From Brachionus manjavacas (taxonomy: Eukaryota; Rotifera; Eurotatoria; Ploima; Brachionidae): a stretch of 64,000 nt of DNA. Numbering within the stretch: position 1 is the stretch's first letter; each line of letters begins with the position of its first letter. The notes under the pieces are model-generated. The model saw only the letters and a program-made list of their open reading frames with translations. It did not search any database and had not been told where the DNA came from. The stretch lies in NCBI GenBank assembly GCA_019054805.1, contig JAHQIY010000005.1, forward strand, positions 310,001-374,000, read 5' to 3'. This document shows positions 12,101 to 24,519 of the stretch, piece after piece. The translations under genes were made by a program, and so were the position numbers.

Positions 12101-13318
12101 AACAATAGCAAAAAGTATTCAAGCCTTTGGTGATGCCAACCTGGCGATTTATTCTTTGCAACAAAAGAAAAATTAACAAAAATAAATTTTTTTTTTTTAA
12201 ATTTTCACCTGATATCTTTATGCTCGAATTTAAACAACTCCTCTATGGCCAAGGATATCTTTTCGCTTGACGAGCAGCTAATGAAACTATTTAGCTCGGG
12301 TATGTACTGAATTTTGGTCACTGCTTCATCGTGGACCTTTTTTTTCACAATTGAATTTTTTGCTGAATCAACTTCGATGATTTTTCGCATTGGATCAAAC
12401 AAGTCCGGTTTGGTGTTGTTAGAAGACAGGTCATTGACACTTATTTCCATGGTCATCACATTTCCAAAACTATCGCCAATGATCAACTTGTCCGAATCCT
12501 TGTGCTGATTAATCTTGCTGATGGTATCCAAACAAGTCAAGCCAGACATGCCTTGGATATTTAGCAGAACCTAAATATTTAATAGCTTAACATTTTAGAG
12601 GATAAAGAGAAAAAAGTACCATGCCATTGTTCACGGACTTTTGTTTGTTGCTCTTAAAGTCCCACAGACTAAGTGTTCTCTCAGCAGTGACCACAACTCG
12701 CTTTATATTTGGCAAAAAGCAGCATCCATTCAGCCAGCCATCAAATTGTTCTTTCAAAAAAATACAACCATTTAGCTTCAATTTGCTGTTCCAAATCGAC
12801 ACTGCACCTTTTTGAGCAACTGTAATGAAGGAGTCAATATCAGCGGCATAGTGTATGGACTGGATGATGTCTCTACGGGCCTTTTCGCCCGAAGCGTCAC
12901 CAATCCTGAAGCGAAATGGGGCCATGAAAATTTGAACTTCATCAGAGCCTTCGTTTGTTTCAAACGCTTTGCCAGACTCATCCGGACCAACAGAATCTGA
13001 ATTGTATCCAAAAAGCTGAAAAAAAACAAGTAAAAAAATGAATTTTGCTGGCTATTTTTGGACTGTTACTTCACTCCAATCTATTACACAGTCGGGATTA
13101 TGAGAGATCTTTTTGAAAAAAGCCTTGCAATGCGACTCATTAAGGTCCGGGCCGAATATTAGGCGCAGTTTGTGCACAAAATAGTCGAATTTGAGAGTCT
13201 CAGAAATTTTCAAGCGTCTCTCTTCAAGATTTAGCTCCGAGTTCTTCAACGTGATCTCATTTATGTAGACCAGAAACAAAGATATCTTATTGGCAAAGTC
13301 GTCTGGTGTTACATTCAT
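3157..13318 (-). CDS. WDR49/WDR64-like EF-hand and WD-repeat protein, 13 exons
   Basis: Minus-strand exons, 5' to 3': 13318-13070, 13015-12620, 12570-12209, 12153-11618, 11568-11034, 10990-10850, 10803-10746, 4435-4399, 4348-4218, 4172-3871, 3813-3681, 3650-3402 and 3294-3157 (TAG-free, ends TAA). All borders are GT/AG, phases agree at every junction, and the sum is 3267 nt (1088 residues plus stop), close to human WDR64. Residues 70-83 ([14 protein letters not shown]) form an EF-hand-like loop. WD repeats follow, for example [56 protein letters not shown] and [13 protein letters not shown], then [10 protein letters not shown] near the end. In other animals relatives are linked to cilia and testis; that role is inferred. 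Intron 7 (4436-10745) is about 6.3 kb and filled with repeats; the other introns are about 45-107 nt. The first ATG is the first in-frame Met, and an upstream exon is not excluded. Confidence 0.85.
4764..4880. repeat. Truncated copy of the 9515-9903 hAT-type MITE
   Basis: TTTTAATCAGAGTTGTTTAAAAGTC followed by AAGTCCAAGTC and TTCAAGTCC words matches the left end of the MITE at 9515. I could not find a matching right terminus. Confidence 0.4.
5640..6993 (+). pseudogene. CR1/jockey-like LINE remnant, reverse transcriptase and 3' end
   Basis: Broken frames read in LINE order: [73 protein letters not shown], then YADDLK one frame over (about 6330), and [13 protein letters not shown]. The C-terminal region [13 protein letters not shown] and [10 protein letters not shown] follows. 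The longest intact piece is 6075-6371. The copy ends near TATACTGCAGTTACTACTACTTC, the same tail type as the LINEs at 36600 and 48340. Many stops and frameshifts make it dead. It lies inside the 6.3-kb intron of the WD-repeat gene, in opposite orientation. Confidence 0.8.
7325..7519 (+). pseudogene. Lys/Asp/Glu-rich ORF, unrecognised
   Basis: 64 codons starting [14 protein letters not shown] and including [11 protein letters not shown]. After the stop at 7517-7519 the same frame stays open for a further 35 codons or so ([19 protein letters not shown]). Composition is more gene-like than the flanks. It sits in a repeat-filled intron, so a transposon-protein relic is more likely than a host gene. 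I do not recognise it. Confidence 0.3.
7985..8340 (+). pseudogene. LINE fragment upstream of the reverse-transcriptase core
   Basis: Broken codons read [14 protein letters not shown] near 8230-8275, comparable to the I..IP..KSPG motif just before the LINE palm domain. They follow [11 protein letters not shown] and ELKLKESF. Heavily mutated. Confidence 0.4.
8558..8833. mobile_element. Fold-back element, copy 1
   Basis: The left arm (about 8558-8635) holds TACTTTTTGTACTTTTTC and TTTGGCCCTATTCCTTT. The right arm (about 8771-8833) holds the reverse complement. The spacer, with GATTCGGGAATGCTG, matches in inverted orientation the spacer of the second copy at 39951-40341. No coding capacity. Confidence 0.65.
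9507..9911. mobile_element. hAT-type MITE with perfect 8-bp target duplication
   Basis: The element proper is 9515-9903 (389 bp). Its termini begin CAGAGTTGGTCAAAAG on both strands. The 8-bp direct repeat ATTTAAAT flanks it at 9507-9514 and 9904-9911, the hallmark of hAT transposition. The interior is an almost palindromic run of AAGTCAAAGTC / GACTTTGACTT words, with no ORF. Confidence 0.85.
10010..10200 (+). other. Lys-rich short broken frame, unrecognised
   Basis: ATG at about 10004 reads [20 protein letters not shown], then a stop, then [21 protein letters not shown]. It is in the same large intron and of similar style to 7325-7519. No family assigned. Confidence 0.25.
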
Positions 13319-14604
13319 GTTGCCAAAGTCTTTAGCCCAAAAACTCAAAAACAACAATTTAAATACTTGTCAAATATTTGCACAAAATTAAAAATTAAAA
13401 AAAATCAAATACATCTCTAAATGGGATGCTCTTGAAAATTAAGAAAAAAAATTTCCGCATACAAAAATCGGAATGTTTATCGTGCTAATGAGTTTAGCTG
13501 ATAGTTAGTTGAATTTGATTAAATCAAACAGTAAGACTCTTTAATTAACATAAATGATTTAAATGGTTCTAAATGCTTTCGTAACCTTGGCAAAACTTTC
13601 CAAAAAACGAAACAAATAAACAGGAAAGATACTTTAATTTTAAGTTTGTTGCCGAGTTTCTTTTTTGAAGCTGCTAATGAATTAATTCAAGTCTAATGAG
13701 TTAGTTTTTAAGGAGGTATTTTGACTAGGATTTTAAAATTTTCAAACATTCCTACAGACTTAAATACGACTATTTATTATATTTAGAAATTTAAATATTT
13801 AAAAAATTAGATGTTTATTTATTGATAAAATGTGGTTCAACAGTTTCTAGGTTTCGTTTAGAACAACTGATCAACAAAAACCAAGAAATTGTTCAGTTTA
13901 AAAAAAATTTTTTTCGTTTTTTTTCCATAATCCTATTTAAACTGATTTAAAAAATTAAATTAAAAATAAATGAAACAATTAAAATGTAAAATTGAGCAAC
14001 TATAGCAAGTTTAATTTTCTATTAAAAAAAAAAAAACTATTTAAATTTATTTTTATTTTTTTGTTGGAAAGCGGTAAGCTGATAGATTAAAACGAAATTC
14101 TTTATTTGCCCGAATTTTCAATAACAATACAGAGATTGAAGCCCTGAAAATCATTTAAATTTTTAATAAAATAGTTTTGATTATTCAAATATTTGAATTT
14201 AGAGAAAAGAGTTTGTTTCATTAAAACTTTTTTTCCAATATTCAAAATTAACATTTTTCTTTCTTCTTTTAGAAAGTAATAAAAATCAAGATCAAAAATT
14301 TGATTTTGAAATGACGTCTTGTAAATAATTCAGTTTTTTGTTATTATTTCCTTGAATTCAATAATTGACAGCACTGCGTCATTAACCGCTCTAAATTTTT
14401 GTAACATATTAGGACATTAGTATTTTAAATTAAATATTATTAAGTAAAAAACATTCTTATTTACTATATTCTTAATTATTTAATATTTTTAATAAAATTT
14501 ATCTTTTTAAAGAAAGTTATTTTCTTATTTGTATTTTATTTATATAAGAGAGATAATTTTTTTTTTCAACAAAAATAATAAAAACAACCAAAAATTATAT
14601 AAAA
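13319..14604. other. Intergenic, AT-rich, nothing recognised
   Basis: Upstream region of the WD-repeat gene. I see no TATA box at a clear spacing and no other frame. Confidence 0.4.
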
Positions 14605-15800
14605 ATTTATTTGTTTTCTGTACCGAACTAGAGCTTCTTCAGAATAAATCATAAAAAAAAAAAGTATAATTTTTTTATATACAGGTCATAGCTTAGAGAA
14701 TTAAAAGAATATTTTGATGTCAAAAAATTATTTAGTGCCATCACTTATTAATAATAATTAACTCTAAAACTCATTTTTTTCTCATTTAATTGATTTTGTT
14801 TTGTATTATATTAACGACTTTATCAAAAACTTTAGACGCGTCAATTCCGGAGATAAATGCTTTTCTTTATAACATTTTCCTAATAAGATGGTTTCACAAA
14901 AAATGGTAATAGCTTGTGTACACGAACTCTTTTTTTTTTTAAACCAAACTGTTTTGGACTATCACAATGAAGCCTATTAATTTCCAGCAGAATTATCTTC
15001 TCCTAAATCATTGATAGTGGGTCCAAGAGCATAATTGGCATGATATTAGACAATTTCTTTTTTACTGTCTTTTAAAAGTGGTTTTATAATTCCAATATTG
15101 AACTTTGAAAGCATTACTTGGTTCTGTACGCATGTCTTTAGCAGGCTCTAGACTAGGCCGATCAATTCCTCATACATTCTGTACTTAAACATTTTGAGTA
15201 TAAAATTTGATGTCCTAATGGCCTTTCTTTTTGAAAGATTCTTGAAAATATTTTTTTCGTCGTTCTTGGTACAGTTGAAATTCAGTTTCACTCCAGCAGT
15301 TTCTGTAAAAAATCTTCAATTTTGACGTATTTTTTCGTTAAGGAATTACTCATTTTGTTTTTCAATTCACCTAGTGTTTACAGTCTTGTAGAGTCTTTTG
15401 AGTTTTACATTTAGCCTACTTTTAGGCATTGCGATATTTTCCCTCTTTTTTCGTCGGAAAGCTTTTTTGTGGTCTTTAAACTTTTGATGTGCTTTTTCGT
15501 CCTTTAATGAGCTTTGACGATAGCTCAAATAAGCTATACGCATTGAGACATTGACTAATGCTAAGTCTGGATACCACCAATCTTTCTTTTAAGTGTGTTT
15601 TGATATACACTTTCTGCTTTCTTGCATCTCCAGCCATCTATCGCAAGCCTTGATCATCGAGTCGAGTAGCAGCTCTAAACTGGTTTCAATATCTTCTTTT
15701 CATTATATTACTGCCACATTTTCGCACGATTTTTACTCACTGTCAACCGCTTCGTTCTGATCAGATTTGATTCTTGATCTTTTTCTGTGTCGTCATAATT
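14605..15800 (-). pseudogene. LINE remnant, minus strand, with 3' end
   Basis: Reading the minus strand from 15800 down, broken codons give EDIETSLELLLDSMIKACDRW, DWWYPDLALVNVSMRIAYL and KAFRRKKREN (the segment between endonuclease and reverse transcriptase). They continue with CTQAI near 14930 and IDASKVFDKV near 14815-14860. The 3' end, TTCTGTACCGAACTAGAGCTTCTTC read on plus at about 14617-14641, matches the 3' terminus of the family B copies at 46680 and 48800. All frames are broken. Confidence 0.65.
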
Positions 15801-17051
15801 AATTTTTAAAATACTTGCACTTGACATTTTAAAGTTAATTTTTCATTAAATTGTATAATTAAATTTTAATTTTAAATTAAGCAATTTGGTTTTGTTTAAA
15901 ACATAAACCCATCAAGATTGCAATAAAAAAAACGCCGGGTGTAAATAGCCAAAATTTTTATAAAAGTTCAATTGTTTTTTGATACATTTATTCCCTTTTA
16001 TCTGAATTTTACTTTACACCCATTTTTATTCAAAAAAAAATATTTTCATCACCTTTAAATTTCGAATGAAAAAAAAAACAACACAAAATACCCAAAAACA
16101 CCCTCAAAACTTTCCGGATACACGCCAAAGCTGATTATATTTTTGAATAGAGCATAACAATATCTACCAGAAAATGTTATTTTCTTAAATTAAATAATTA
16201 GATTTTGCAATTGAAAATCGAAAAACAACTTTTTTTGCTCTTTGACAATACACGCTGATTTTTTTGCCTTTTACCATTTTTTTTCCATAATATAAAATTA
16301 CCATCGTAGATTATCGATCCTGAGGAATCTGAAAATCAGATTTCAGATATCTTCTATCTGAATTAGTTTTTAAAGAAAATTTATGCTTATTCTTTAGATT
16401 TTGTCAAATCTTATAACACGGCTATAATGGTCTTGTTAAAAATAAATTTTTCACATAATTTTTTATTTTTATACCAAAATTTTTGTTATTTTATACATTT
16501 TTGTTTATTCTTAAAATTACTAGAAATGCTATGTCTAATAATGGTCCATAATCAAATTAAAATTAAAATGATTAACTTCTAATTCATTTAATAAAAACAA
16601 TCAATAATTTAAATAATTGGGGTTAATTCAGAAATTCAAATTCATAACTTTTAAATTCATTTATTCAAACTGAAATAATTTTATTTTTCTACTGAAACAA
16701 ATTTTAAATTTTAAAACATTGAATTAAATGTTATTATTGAATTCAATTAAAAAATTTAAACCTATTAAAAGTCGATTAAAAGATATATTTTTTAATTTTA
16801 TTTATGAAAATTTACTTTAAATGTATATTCGGCAATAGCAGGCCGAATATAATTATCCAAAGTTGTTCTTTTCTTTTAGAAAATTCAACAATTTTTTCTA
16901 GTGAAAATTTAAATCATTCTGTAAATGTTTTATATTTTATTATTTAAAAATTAATAAATAAAACAGGGTGCTCCAAAAAAGAAACAAACTTAAAAAAATA
17001 TAGATTTGAAAAAAGAATATTTATAAAAAAAGAACAAAGCGTTGACTCAAG
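15801..17051. other. Intergenic, AT-rich, nothing recognised
   Basis: Only short matches: GGGTGTAAA at 15936 and TTTACACCC at 16012 are inverted, too short to define an element. Confidence 0.4.
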
Positions 17052-18651
17052 TTAATTGACAGATTCATCGGTATCATTAGTTAAAATTTCGAATTGCAAC
17101 TGCTCATTGTTTTTAACAATTGATTCTATAAGACCTCCATGCTGATCTTCCAGTTTTTGTAACTCACATATCAATGGTTGGATGCGTCTTTCTAGTTGGG
17201 CCTTGCGAGCCATTATCTCTTTCAAATCACCTCTCAGATTATTGACTTGCTTTTTCTTCTCTATTATATCATCGCCAACCTGTCTCACTTTGTACCTAAA
17301 CTCCTCACCAGAAGTCAAATAAAAGCAGATCATGTTTCGAATTGACTTAGCATTTGAACTTATTTCATCTTGGGTGCTGTACTCTATTTTTGTCAATACA
17401 TCTATCAGTTTGGTCAAAGTGCCGGTTGGAATCTGGCTAATTCCATATTTTATCCTATCAGCCAGCTGCAGTAAATCAGTGCTCAGTATTTCTTCGCCTT
17501 CGGTCACAAATTTATTCTCTATGCCCTCACATGGATCTTCATCTATGCTAACTGTAGCGGTCATCAAGCTATAGTCATATGCTCTCGCCGACCGCTTTCT
17601 TCTTTGCCCAGGCTTTAGATGCTGAAAAGTAAAGATATTCTGTTCCTCGTTCAGGCAAACAAGCTCTTCTTTGGGCGTATGAGCTCTTCGGATGTGCGTT
17701 GGTATATTTTTTTTTAGCATGGCACGACCACAAAATTGGCAAGTGGCTACGTCCTTCTGGTTGCGAAAACTCGGCGCCAGATTGCTGTTTGTAAAGCGAT
17801 TTTCAGAGTGGTCTTTTTTGCTCTCGGATTTGGCTCGCGACCATTTTGGCCCATTAGAGGTGTTGGGTGTTGGCAGGTAGTCGGTGCTTATGACAGGATT
17901 TTTGGCTGATTCTAGAGGAGCTGTTATCTCTTGGGCTAAAATTGAATAGTTTTGAACAATGTGTGCCGGAAAGCCTGAGTTGATCAAATGTTTTTTGGTC
18001 AAATTTTGTTGTTCCAGATTGGAAAATGAATGAAGATGGTTGTTTAGTTCGTGTTGGGGCTGAGTATCGATAATGATTATGCGTTGACCAGAATTGTAGT
18101 TATGTTGGGATTTTTTTGACCGGTTGCTCTCGTTTGGCGCATTTTTATCCTCCAAACTTTCCAGATTATTGTTTGAATCATCAAATAGTTGCATTGAAGG
18201 TGTTGACTTAAAATCAATTAAAAATAAAAACAGATTATTTATTTTTAATAAATTAAAAAAAAAGTAAAATTTAGAAATTTATTTACATATTCAAGATCCG
18301 AATCATATTCACTCTTATTCAGATTTTCCAAGCTGGTTGACTTGGAGTTTAAATTCAGAGAAGTGCTTTCATCGAAATCGTCAATCACGATAGAGTCTTT
18401 ATTTAGCTGAAGAAAAATATCAAGTTAGATTTGGTAAAGTTTACTTTACTTCATTACTTGATCACAGTCAGTGTATTGATCGTTTTTTCCCGAAGTGTAA
18501 ACAAGTCTGGTTTGTTCTTTTAAAATTATCTGTCCAGTGGATTCATCCAAAATTTCTATCTAAATTATTATCTTTAGGGGTCTATGCCAAAAAATAATCT
18601 AAATCTAAAAATTACCTTTTCTACCAAAATTTTCGGTTTTTTCGCTTCCAT
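17052..18651 (-). CDS. C2H2 zinc-finger and coiled-coil protein, 4 exons, family unknown
   Basis: Minus-strand exons: 18651-18616 (starts ATG, MEAKKPKILVEK), 18559-18458, 18406-18287 and 18206-17052 (stop TAA). All introns are GT/AG and phase 0, giving 1413 nt or 470 residues. The N-terminal third is acidic, Ser/Asn-rich and probably disordered. One C2H2 finger lies at about residues 242-262 (C-Q-F-C, then H-X4-H in HIRRAH), followed by a basic patch GQRRKRSAR. A predicted helix-rich segment about 320-370 leads into a charged coiled coil about 390-460 (EKKKQVNNLRGDLKEIMARK). A nuclear DNA- or chromatin-associated role is possible but only inferred from the finger and basic patch. I do not recognise a named family. 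Confidence 0.8.
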
Positions 18652-20954
18652 TTTAACTCATATATTCGATCTGTACAAAAATTATTTACTTTAAAATTTT
18701 GATCTATCCAAGTTTGGTTTACTGAGAGTAAAATCTGGTCCAAGTGCCATTGTGTCTTAATTAACTTTCTCAAAATGACAGCACTCAGTTTAAATTAATT
18801 TTAATAAAAATGTAGCTGCAGCTTTAATAAAAACTGATTTTATCAAAGATAATTAAGAAAGCGATTTCTGCAGAATAGTATAAAATCAAGTTTAGGAGTC
18901 GGCTATCTGCAGAAACGCTGTTACTTTTACTATAGAAGAAATTTTTTTATCGAAACATTAGTTTAGCACTGAGAACATCTTTACTTAGACCAGATTTTGG
19001 TTTTATTTTAGTTCAGAAAAAGTATGAGAGATAATTTTTAGAATTGATGTTCGATTTTTCAAAATTTCTAAAAGCACATGTTTCGAAATTTTCTCTTCCA
19101 CTTGGACCAATGTGCTTACTTTTAGTTTGTAGGTATACATGCAAAGAAAAAGCAAAAAAATTGCAATTATAATCTTCTGGTTTTAAAATAATTTATGATT
19201 TAGATTGCAAATTATTAAATTTTAAGTTAGTTTCGCTTTTTGAATAAGGCTCAGACGCTTCAAAATTTAAATTATTACTCATTAATTGGGTTGTGATTTG
19301 AAAAAAAATAAATTTCAAAATTTTTTAAATAAAATTCACTTTTTTTAATAATCAATTTAAAAATAATAGACTTTCATCACAGATGATCAAAAATATTTTA
19401 AAATTCAAATCTTTATTTTTTTTTAAACTTTGAAAATTTTAGAAACTGAATAATAATAAATTTTCTTTTGAATGTTTTTTGTTTTAATGATGAAAATCAC
19501 ATTTTATTAAAAATCTGTTTGACCATTGTAAAAAATAAAAATTTTATTTTTTCATTAAAAAAATTTAAAAAGAAAAGATCATAAAAAAATAATTATTTGA
19601 TCTATTTAATTTTTGTTTAAAAAAATTGGATTTGTTTGAGACTGATATTTATTCGAGATTCATTTATTGAAGAATTTTTGGTTCATTCTTCTTATTTTTT
19701 GCATTAAAGTTTAAATTCATTTCAAAGAAAATGTCCAATTTGTTCAAAGAATTAAAATATGAAGTTAAAATATTAAATAATCATAATTTTTTGTTTATTT
19801 TAAAAATTTAAAATTAAAAAAATAATAATTAAAATAATGTTTAAATTATACTGTGATCTTTGTTCGATTAATTAAATACCAAATGAACCAGAAACATTTA
19901 TTTCTTCTTTATATCAAGTAGCCCAATATTATTGATTACATTTTATTTAGTGTTTTTTAAGAAAAGAAAATTTTTTTTACTCACTACAAAATATTTTGTT
20001 AATGGACCAAAAGGTTGAAAGCAAAAAAATAACCCTTGTATAAAGATGATTAATGATTTATTATTTTTTAACTTTTTACCCAAATGACTAAATGTTTTTT
20101 TACTAAAAAATTTTTTTCAAAAATTAATAAAAATTTCGATTTTGATATATGTTTTCTATTTTTTTAATGTTCATTTCTCTCTATCTTAATGATTTTGACT
20201 ATTAGGTTGTATTTCAATTAAAAAGAAATTAAAGAATTTTTTAAATTTTTTTACCATTCTTGTTAAACTTTTTTGTTTGTATTTCTTTTCAAAAATCGAA
20301 AACCTGAATAGTTTTTAGTCGAATTATTCAGTCTCTGACTAATTGTCTTTAAAAATATTGTTCCTACCTTATTTTTACAGCAAACTTTTATTTTTTATTT
20401 CAACAAGGGACTTAATCTTAATTTTTCTTTATTTTTTAATTCTTTCCAGGACATAAAACAATTAAAGCTGACGAAATTTTTTTAAACTTCAAGAAATTTA
20501 AAATGACGTGAACTGAGCTTAAAAAATTGCTGATTTTTGAAAATTTGGCAAAAAAAGCTAAATGAGATTTGGAATAAAAAATATTTTCGGATTTCAAAAT
20601 TAATGAACTGGCCTTTGTTATTTGCTGCCGTTTGATAACCAAGTTATCCTTGGTTAGATGAGTCATCATAGCACCCATTTTGCATACCTTTAATATCCGT
20701 GACATGTTAGCCCCCTAACACGCAAATAGTAATTTGTCCATTATGAATGTGAATAATTAGTTTTAATAGTTTATTCTCTAAGAAAATATTGAAACTTAAG
20801 ATAAGCTGAGAGTCGAACATTGTTACATGATGATTGGTGATAATGTTAAACTTTTGCACTGACAAAGTGAAACCATCATAATTTGCATTCATCACAATCC
20901 ATTAATGTGGAGTTTTAAGTTTTTTTTCAAATATGTAAGTTGAGATTTAAACAT
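18652..20954. other. Intergenic, AT-rich; weak minus-strand frames at 20436-20895
   Basis: 18652-18980 should hold the promoter of the zinc-finger gene; CTGCAG-containing words repeat there without a clear signal. Two adjacent minus-strand frames (20895-20707, then 20705-20436) are slightly less A/T-biased, for example MMNANYDGFTLSVQKFN. Short stretches such as NGCYDDSSNQG stay open in a third frame, so it may be a decayed coding piece, but I cannot assign it. Confidence 0.3.
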
Positions 20955-21870
20955 TGTTGGAAAAGAAACAGCATCACGAGTAAAATTACATCAAATTTGG
21001 AATTTAAAAAATGTAAGTTTACGTAATATGATGTAAAATTACGTTATCGCAAGAAAAATTGATCAAAAGGCTGAAAGCCAAAAAATTCTAATTTTTCGAA
21101 CAAAAATTAGATTTTAATTTTTTTTAGTTTCATAATAACAATTTTTTCGCAATTTAAATTTAAAATTTTTTCTATTTCATGAAGTAGTTTTTCAAAAATG
21201 ATGTTATAAACTGTAAAAAAAAACTTTGTAATTATATCTTGAAAATAATTATTTAAAAGCTATTGAACTCTATGAAAATATGTTATGAAAAAAAAAAGCT
21301 TTGGCATTTAAAATTAAATTTACTACATTTTAAATTTAAAATAAAACAAGTAAATTAATAACCAGCAAATTTTTATGAGTATTATTAAAAATTGCTTTTT
21401 TTTAACAATTTTCAATATCATTTTTGTAAGCATATAAGCTGCGAAAAAATTGTAATCAAACTAAAAAAAATATTTAAACCAAATTATTTTCAAGAAAAAT
21501 TAGACTTTTTTGACCATGAGCCTTATTTTATTATTTTTGTTAAAAATATAATTTGGGGCTGATCCCAGGTTCGTCTGAATGGCTTACGCCTTCGTTTAAA
21601 CCCAATTATTGCGGTAAAAAATGATTAAAATAAAATTAAGTTTTTAGTTTTTTTAAAAAAAGAAAGTAATTTAAATTGAATAAAAATAATAAATAATAAA
21701 AATAATTCAAAATATACATAGTTCAGAGAGTAAAAAAGGATCCTTAAGTTTCAATCAGTTTTAATTGAACGAACGTAATTTTATGTTATTCTACGTAAAC
21801 TTACATTATATGATGTAAAATTACATAGATTAATGCAATTTTACCAGTTCTCCGGTTTTTCTTCAAACAC
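20955..21870. mobile_element. Possible MITE with degenerate long inverted repeats
   Basis: AATGTAAGTTTACGTA near 21010-21025 is matched by its reverse complement at 21790-21805. Flanking words such as TAAAATTACATCA / TGCAATTTTA keep matching outwards to about 20955 and 21870. No clear target duplication or ORF. Confidence 0.35.
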
Positions 21871-24519
21871 TAATTAGGCTTATACTTTTTGATAAAATTA
21901 GTTAAAAAAATTTTTGAAGAAAGAATTTTTACATTGTGTTAACTTCTTATTAACTTCTTTTTAGCTTGAAAGGATTTTAATGGTTTCCTTTAGCAATAAG
22001 TATTTTGGTGAGATTCGAACCAATTTAATTGACAATATGGATAAAAGGAGTTCGGATATGCTATACCTTTAAGAGAAAATGAACGCGCTTCTCAGGATAA
22101 GATAATGGTCTGCCAACATTTTTTATACGATCTAGGCTTTTTTAAATCGTTTTTTTGTCAGTCCATGATTCAAATAGTTTTGTCAATCAACCTTTGACTA
22201 CCATCAAGATTTTGTCTTTTCTAGCAAAACTAAACCAAATAAACTAAGACAAGATCAACTAAATTTTCTAATTAAGAGGCCATACGCTTTTGAAAGATTT
22301 TGTTCCTTTTGGATTTTTGAGTTTGAGATGGTTGATGAACAAAACAATTGATTTTGAATAGGAAGAAAATTTAAAAAAGCTTGGATATCTTGGCATTTAT
22401 TCGTGAAAACCATAAAACTTATGACCAGAAAATACCCCAACATTGCTGAGAACATCTTTTTATTTTAAAAGAAAAAAACTATTATTATTATCAAAAATTT
22501 ACTTGTATTTCTATTCGAGCCTAGGCTCCTTCTGATAAAAAGTAAAAAAAAAATTGATAAAATAAAACAATTTACTTTTTCCTCTGCTTTTACAAGAAAA
22601 AATTATCAACTAAGTTTTATTTAGCTTATTTATTTCAAAAATAAATGATTATAAATGATTTTTTAATTAAATAGACCTATATTATTATAAATATATGTCT
22701 GTTATGTGTTCTAACAAATTAGTGGATGTAAAATTATCAATTAAAATGAATTATATTATTTTTATTCTATTTGATTTTTTTTGTTTTAGGTCTCTGTAAT
22801 TTAAATTTTTGAATTCTATATTCATTCTATAATATTTAATTCTTTTTTTTATTTTTTATTTATAGTACTAGATATTTTGTCATTCTTTAATATAAAAAAT
22901 TTATTGTATCACTAATTAAAATGAATATAAAATTAAATTCACATCATTTTAAATTATATTAGTTTGGAAAAAATTTTTTTATATAATATTACCGTTTTTA
23001 TTAAGTTTTATCCTCATCTTTGAAATAAATTCTAAGTTCGGCTTAATTATATAGAGTATTGGGCAAGGATTTACAGTATTTTTTAGATAAAGACGAGCAT
23101 TTTTATTATTTCTTCTTTTTCTTCTGCCTATCAGTCTTTTGTCTGATAAAAAATAATTATTAATCAAAATTATTTTTAAATAGCACAAATCGCAAACTTT
23201 TCCAATTTAAAAAGAAACAAAAAATTGTGAATAGATGAGAATTTTTTTTACTTCAAGATTTGATGAAGAATTAAAATTAAAATAATTAAATAAAAATTAA
23301 ATCTGTTTTAAAACTATCAACGTTCAATTTCAAAAATAAAATTTCTTTATTTAAATTCATTAGAAATCTTTTATCAAATTCAATTTATGTCTTTTGAGAA
23401 AATAATTGGTAATGAAAAAATCATTCTAAAATTATTAATTAACTTAAATTTTTTGTTGCGACATGAAAAAAAATAATGTAATCGATTAATAAATTAACAA
23501 ATTTAATTTTTATTTAATTTTATAGAAGTGGCGTTTATTTAAAAGTAAAGGTTGTATGAGCACAGAACCCTGAACTTTTAAATTTTAAATCAATTGATGA
23601 ATTGATTAATTTAACCAGGTATGATGAGATGAATTTATTGAATTAAAATTAAGTTTCTTTTTAGAATATTTATTGAAAAAATCAATTGTGAGTTTAGCTA
23701 AGAAAAATCCATTAATTGAAAAAGCAATCATTCAGAAAAATAAAAAAAGATCTATTTTTGTTTTAAATCGTTATCTAATAAATTATGATGTACTTTTTGT
23801 GAAATAATTAATTAATAATTTTTAGAAGTTTTTTTCTGAATTGTGATCACATTTTTTTAAAAGTTAAAATTTATAAAATTAAAACTAAAAATCGATAGTT
23901 GTTGGTACATAATAAAACTGTAAATTTTTTATTTGAAAATTTTGAATTAGTTCTGTTAAAGTCACTCAGAGTCAAAAAAAAAGATACTTTCAGTGAAATT
24001 TTTAATCACCGATTGAAAAAAAAAAGAAAAAAGATATTTGTTAACATTTTGGTTGAGTATTTTATCAAAATTTTTCAATGTTGTATCACGAAAACTTATG
24101 TTTATTTCAACGAAACACTAAAATTTATTTTTAATTTATTTACAAAATAGTCATAGTAATTTTTACAAAATTTTGTGTTTATGCTTTTCGGTTCAAAAAA
24201 ACTATTGATTAGAAATTGTGGAAAAATTTTGTTTTTCTTGTTAATCAAAAAAAAATTTACAAAAAAGAAAAATAAGCGCTTTTTATTTTCATAAAATTTC
24301 AAATAAATGAACTAATTTTAAAAAAAAAATTTAAATTGCTGATTCTTTAAAATTTTGCAAAAAAATATGCTGAATGTGATTCGAAACAAAAATATTTTAT
24401 TATAATAATCACAATTATGTGTTGAGAAAATTTAAGGCCTGGCTTAATGCATTTGCTTTGAAATGCTTACGAGCAAAAAAGCTTGGAGAACCAAGACCGG
24501 GTCTCTCTTTCCAAAGCAA
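21871..24519. other. Intergenic, AT-rich, with a LINE-type 3' end at about 22497-22535
   Basis: TTGTATTTCTATTCGAGCCTAGGCTCCTTC at 22504-22533 is a diverged form of the family B LINE 3' terminus on the minus strand. Several open frames here (22255-22455, 22979-23188, 23899-24302) are Phe/Lys/Asn/Ile runs with no domain, explained by composition. Confidence 0.4.

Noticed and set aside
11776..13000. Plus-strand frames across the WD-repeat exons
   Set aside because: Mirror frames of coding exons on the minus strand.
15936..16020. GGGTGTAAA / TTTACACCC inverted pair
   Set aside because: Nine bases about 70 bp apart in AT-rich DNA; not enough for an element.
22015..22035. GATTCGAACC resembling a tRNA T-arm (minus strand)
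   Set aside because: No cloverleaf: the stem arms do not pair as a T-arm and no acceptor or anticodon stems fit around it.
22979..24302. Several open frames rich in Phe, Ile, Lys and Asn
   Set aside because: Length is explained by local base composition; no domain, splice context or coding-like codon use.
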